Shown in pieces: positions 13,032 to 14,695 of a stretch of 14,695 nucleotides of DNA (within the stretch, counting starts at the first letter, position 1; each line of letters begins with the position of its first letter). Source of the stretch: Oscillospiraceae bacterium (GTDB taxonomy: Bacteria; Bacillota; Clostridia; Oscillospirales; Oscillospiraceae). The notes beneath the pieces are model-generated. The model worked only from the letters and a program-made list of their open reading frames with translations, did no database searches and was not told the origin of the DNA. The position numbers were made by a program, and so were the translations under genes. The stretch spans positions 5,649-20,343 of the forward strand of contig JAJBVW010000195.1 of the NCBI GenBank assembly GCA_020866945.1, written 5' to 3'.

Positions 13032-13373
13032 ATGCCCGGAACACGCAAGCTCGGCAAGCCCACGGATGTCCGTATGGCCATGCTGCGCCAGCAGGTTACC
13101 GATCTGCTGGACACCGGCCGCATGGAGACGACGGTCACCCGGGCCAAGGAGATTCGTCCCCTGGCCGAGAAGATGATAACCCTGGGGAAGAAAAAGGGCC
13201 TTGCCAACTATCGGCAGGCGCTGTGCTTCCTGACCCGCGAGGATGTGGCGAAGAAGGTATTTGACGACCTGTCCGTCAAGTATGCTGACCGCGAAGGCGG
13301 ATATGTCCGCATCACCCGCATTGGCCCCCGCCGCGGCGACGCCGCCGAGATGGCCGTTATAGAGCTGGTGTGA
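13032..13373 (+). CDS. rplQ: 50S ribosomal protein L17
   Basis: L17 lies at the base of the 50S near the exit tunnel. The 113-residue product is the short Gram-positive-type form. It opens MPGTRKLGKPTDVRMAMLRQ, close to the family MxxRKLGR-x-xxHRxAMLRN, though the usual His-Arg is Val-Arg here. It continues GRMETTVTRAKEIRPLAEKM and ends with GGYVRITRIGPRRGDAAEMA then VIELV. TATGGAGGT precedes the ATG; the 39 nt after rpoA show nothing else. It is the last gene of the superoperon, followed by a strong terminator. Confidence 0.97.
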   Translation: MPGTRKLGKPTDVRMAMLRQQVTDLLDTGRMETTVTRAKEIRPLAEKMITLGKKKGLANYRQALCFLTREDVAKKVFDDLSVKYADREGGYVRITRIGPRRGDAAEMAVIELV

Positions 13374-13395
13374 TCATAACTCCAGCTATACACAT

Positions 13396-13446
13396 AAAAA
13401 CAGGGCTGTGTCATGACCTTTGGTCGCTGACACAGCCCTGTTTTTT
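13396..13446. terminator. Bidirectional Rho-independent terminator between rplQ and prfC
   Basis: CAGGGCTGTGTCA at 13401-13413 pairs perfectly with TGACACAGCCCTG at 13428-13440. The loop itself can fold (GACC-TTT-GGTC). T6 follows at 13441-13446 and A5 precedes at 13396-13400, so the element has a U-run in both directions and can end rplQ transcription and, on the minus strand, prfC. A second inverted repeat (GGAAGGG at 13449-13455, CCCTTCC at 13469-13475) lies next to the prfC stop but has no T-run of its own. Confidence 0.95.
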
Positions 13447-13477
13447 GTGGAAGGGGGATAATGGGTCTCCCTTCCAA

Positions 13478-14695
13478 TCAGTTTTCCTTAACGTCCCGCA
13501 GCACTAGCCCCGGGTTTTTCTCCTCGGCCCAGCGGATAGCCCATTGGCCGCCGAAAACCAGCAGGTCGTTTCCCTTGAAATCCTGCACCCAGCGGGAATC
13601 GGTGGCCAGGTTCAGGCGGGAGAGATCCATGTCCTTGTTCTCTACCCAGCGGACGTATTGATACGGCAGACTACGGCGGCGCACGTCCACACCGTACACG
13701 CTTTTCAGCCGGTATTCCAGCACCTCCAGCTGCAATACGCCTACTACGCCGACGATGACCTCCTCCAGACCGCCGCCTGGGACGTGGAATATCTGAATGG
13801 CGCCCTCCTGGGCAATCTCCGTCATGCCCTTTTCAAACTGCTTGCGCTTCATGGTGTCCACCCGTTCCACAGCGGCGAAAATTTCCGGCGCGAAGGTGGG
13901 GATGCCCTCGTATGTCACCTTATGGGCCTTGGTGCAGACCGTGTCCCCAATGGCGAACAGGCCGGGGTCGAACACGCCGATGATGTCTCCGGCGTAGGCC
14001 TCGTCGATGACCTGTCGGGACTCCGCCATCATCTGCTGTGGCTGGGCCAGGCGCAGGGTCTTGCCCCCCTGGACGTGGTAATATTCCCTGTCCCGCTCAA
14101 ATTTCCCGGAGCAGACCCGCATAAAGGCGATGCGGTCCCGGTGGGCCTTGTTCATGTTGGCCTGGATTTTAAACACGAAGGCGGAGAAATTATCCTCAAA
14201 GGGGTCTACCAGACCCTCCGCCGCCTGACGGGGGAGGGGAGGCAGAGTGATTTCCAGAAAGCTCTTTAAAAACGGCTCCACGCCGAAGTTTGTCAGGGCC
14301 GAGCCGAAAAACACCGGGCTGAGCTTCCCCTGGCGCACCTGCTCCAGGTCGAACTCGTAGCCCGCCCCGTCCAGCAGCTCCACGTCCGCCTCCAGCGTCT
14401 GGCGGAGGGAGGGAGGGGCCGATCAGCTCGTCCAGGGCCTGCGTGTCGTCCAGGGCGTATTCCGTTGCCTGGATGCGGCTGACGCCCCGATGGGCTTCCC
14501 CAAAGGAGAGAATTTTGCCGCTGGCCCGGTCGTACACCCCCTTGAAATCCTTGCCGCTGCCGATGGGCCAGTTCATGGCATAGGTGCCGATGCCAAATTC
14601 CGTCTCCAGCTGCTCCGTCAGCTCATAGGGGCTGCGGGCGTCCCTGTCCAGCTTGTTGATGAAGGTGAAGATGGGAATATGGCGCATGGCGCAGA
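13478..14695 (-). pseudogene. prfC: Peptide chain release factor 3, 5' end outside window, frameshifted
   Basis: RF3 is a translational GTPase that recycles RF1/RF2 after peptide release. The upstream part (14695 down to about 14412) reads MRHIPIFTFINKLDRDARSP, including the G4 motif NKLD, then MNWPIGSGKDFKGVYD and QALDELIGPSL. The protein then continues in another frame, from about 14410 to the TGA at 13478-13480: SLRQTLEADVELLDGAGYEF, SPVFFGSALTNFGVEPFLKS, FKIQANMNKAHRDRIAFMRV and HVPGGGLEEVIVGVVGVLQL, which match RF3 and not EF-G. The break falls at a triplicated AGGG (CCCT on the coding strand); one copy fewer would restore LIGPSLRQTLEADVELL exactly. So the lesion is a +4-nt duplication. 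It may be real, polymorphic, or an assembly error. About the first 130-140 residues, with the P-loop, lie outside the window. The gene is convergent to rplQ. Confidence 0.92.
14406..14417 (+). repeat. AGGG x3 tetranucleotide tract at the prfC frameshift
   Basis: Three consecutive AGGG units followed by another G. Reading the two prfC frames across it shows a 4-nt offset, equal to one unit. Short-tract slippage is the simplest explanation. Confidence 0.85.

Noticed and set aside
1..14695. A hidden novel system such as defence, toxin-antitoxin or mobile genes
   Set aside because: Every sizeable + strand frame to 13373 is a recognised housekeeping gene, and the remaining minus-strand part is prfC. 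No unexplained coding space is left.

Overview
The window is the greater part of an S10–spc–alpha ribosomal-protein superoperon from a GC-rich, low-redundancy clostridial Firmicute. An Oscillospiraceae-type gut bacterium (Flavonifractor/Pseudoflavonifractor/Oscillibacter-like) is the best guess. The reasons are the gene order (secY-adk-map-KOW protein-infA-rpmJ-rpsM-rpsK-rpsD-rpoA-rplQ, with rpsD inside the cluster), the zinc-type S14, the zinc-LID adenylate kinase, strong AAGGAGG ribosome-binding sites before nearly every gene, and GC-rich codon use. Genus is inference only.

Layout. Positions 1-3019 hold the 3' part of the S10 section: rplB (5' end cut off by the window), rpsS, rplV, rpsC, rplP, rpmC and rpsQ. 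Positions 3032-7185 hold the spc section: rplN, rplX, rplE, rpsN, rpsH, rplF, rplR, rpsE, rpmD, rplO. It continues with secY (GTG start), adk, map, a small KOW-type RNA-binding protein, infA (TTG start) and rpmJ. The alpha section follows: rpsM, rpsK, rpsD, rpoA, rplQ. All genes to 13373 are on the + strand, with short gaps or overlaps. A strong, apparently bidirectional terminator (13396-13446) separates rplQ from the convergent minus-strand prfC (release factor 3), whose 5' end lies beyond the window.

The genes supply ribosomal proteins, the core translocon (SecY), nucleotide balance (Adk), N-terminal methionine removal (Map), initiation factor IF-1 and the RNA polymerase alpha subunit, so translation, secretion and transcription capacity are co-expressed.

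Most of the window is ordinary. Five things are not. (1) rpsQ keeps its frame and length but carries two in-frame TAG codons inside a patch made of perfect short palindromes. (2) prfC carries a +1 (net +4 nt) frameshift at a triplicated AGGG tetranucleotide. (3) S3 has an extra tail of about 88 residues rich in GGYNRDNR repeats. (4) The 182-nt rpsN-rpsH gap holds three successive hairpins just before the S8 gene, a candidate unrecognised leader or attenuator. (5) infA starts with TTG inside the end of the KOW gene. Sequencing or assembly error is the null hypothesis for (1) and (2). I see no mobile element, CRISPR array, tRNA, rRNA or defence system, and no gene-free stretch longer than 300 bases.
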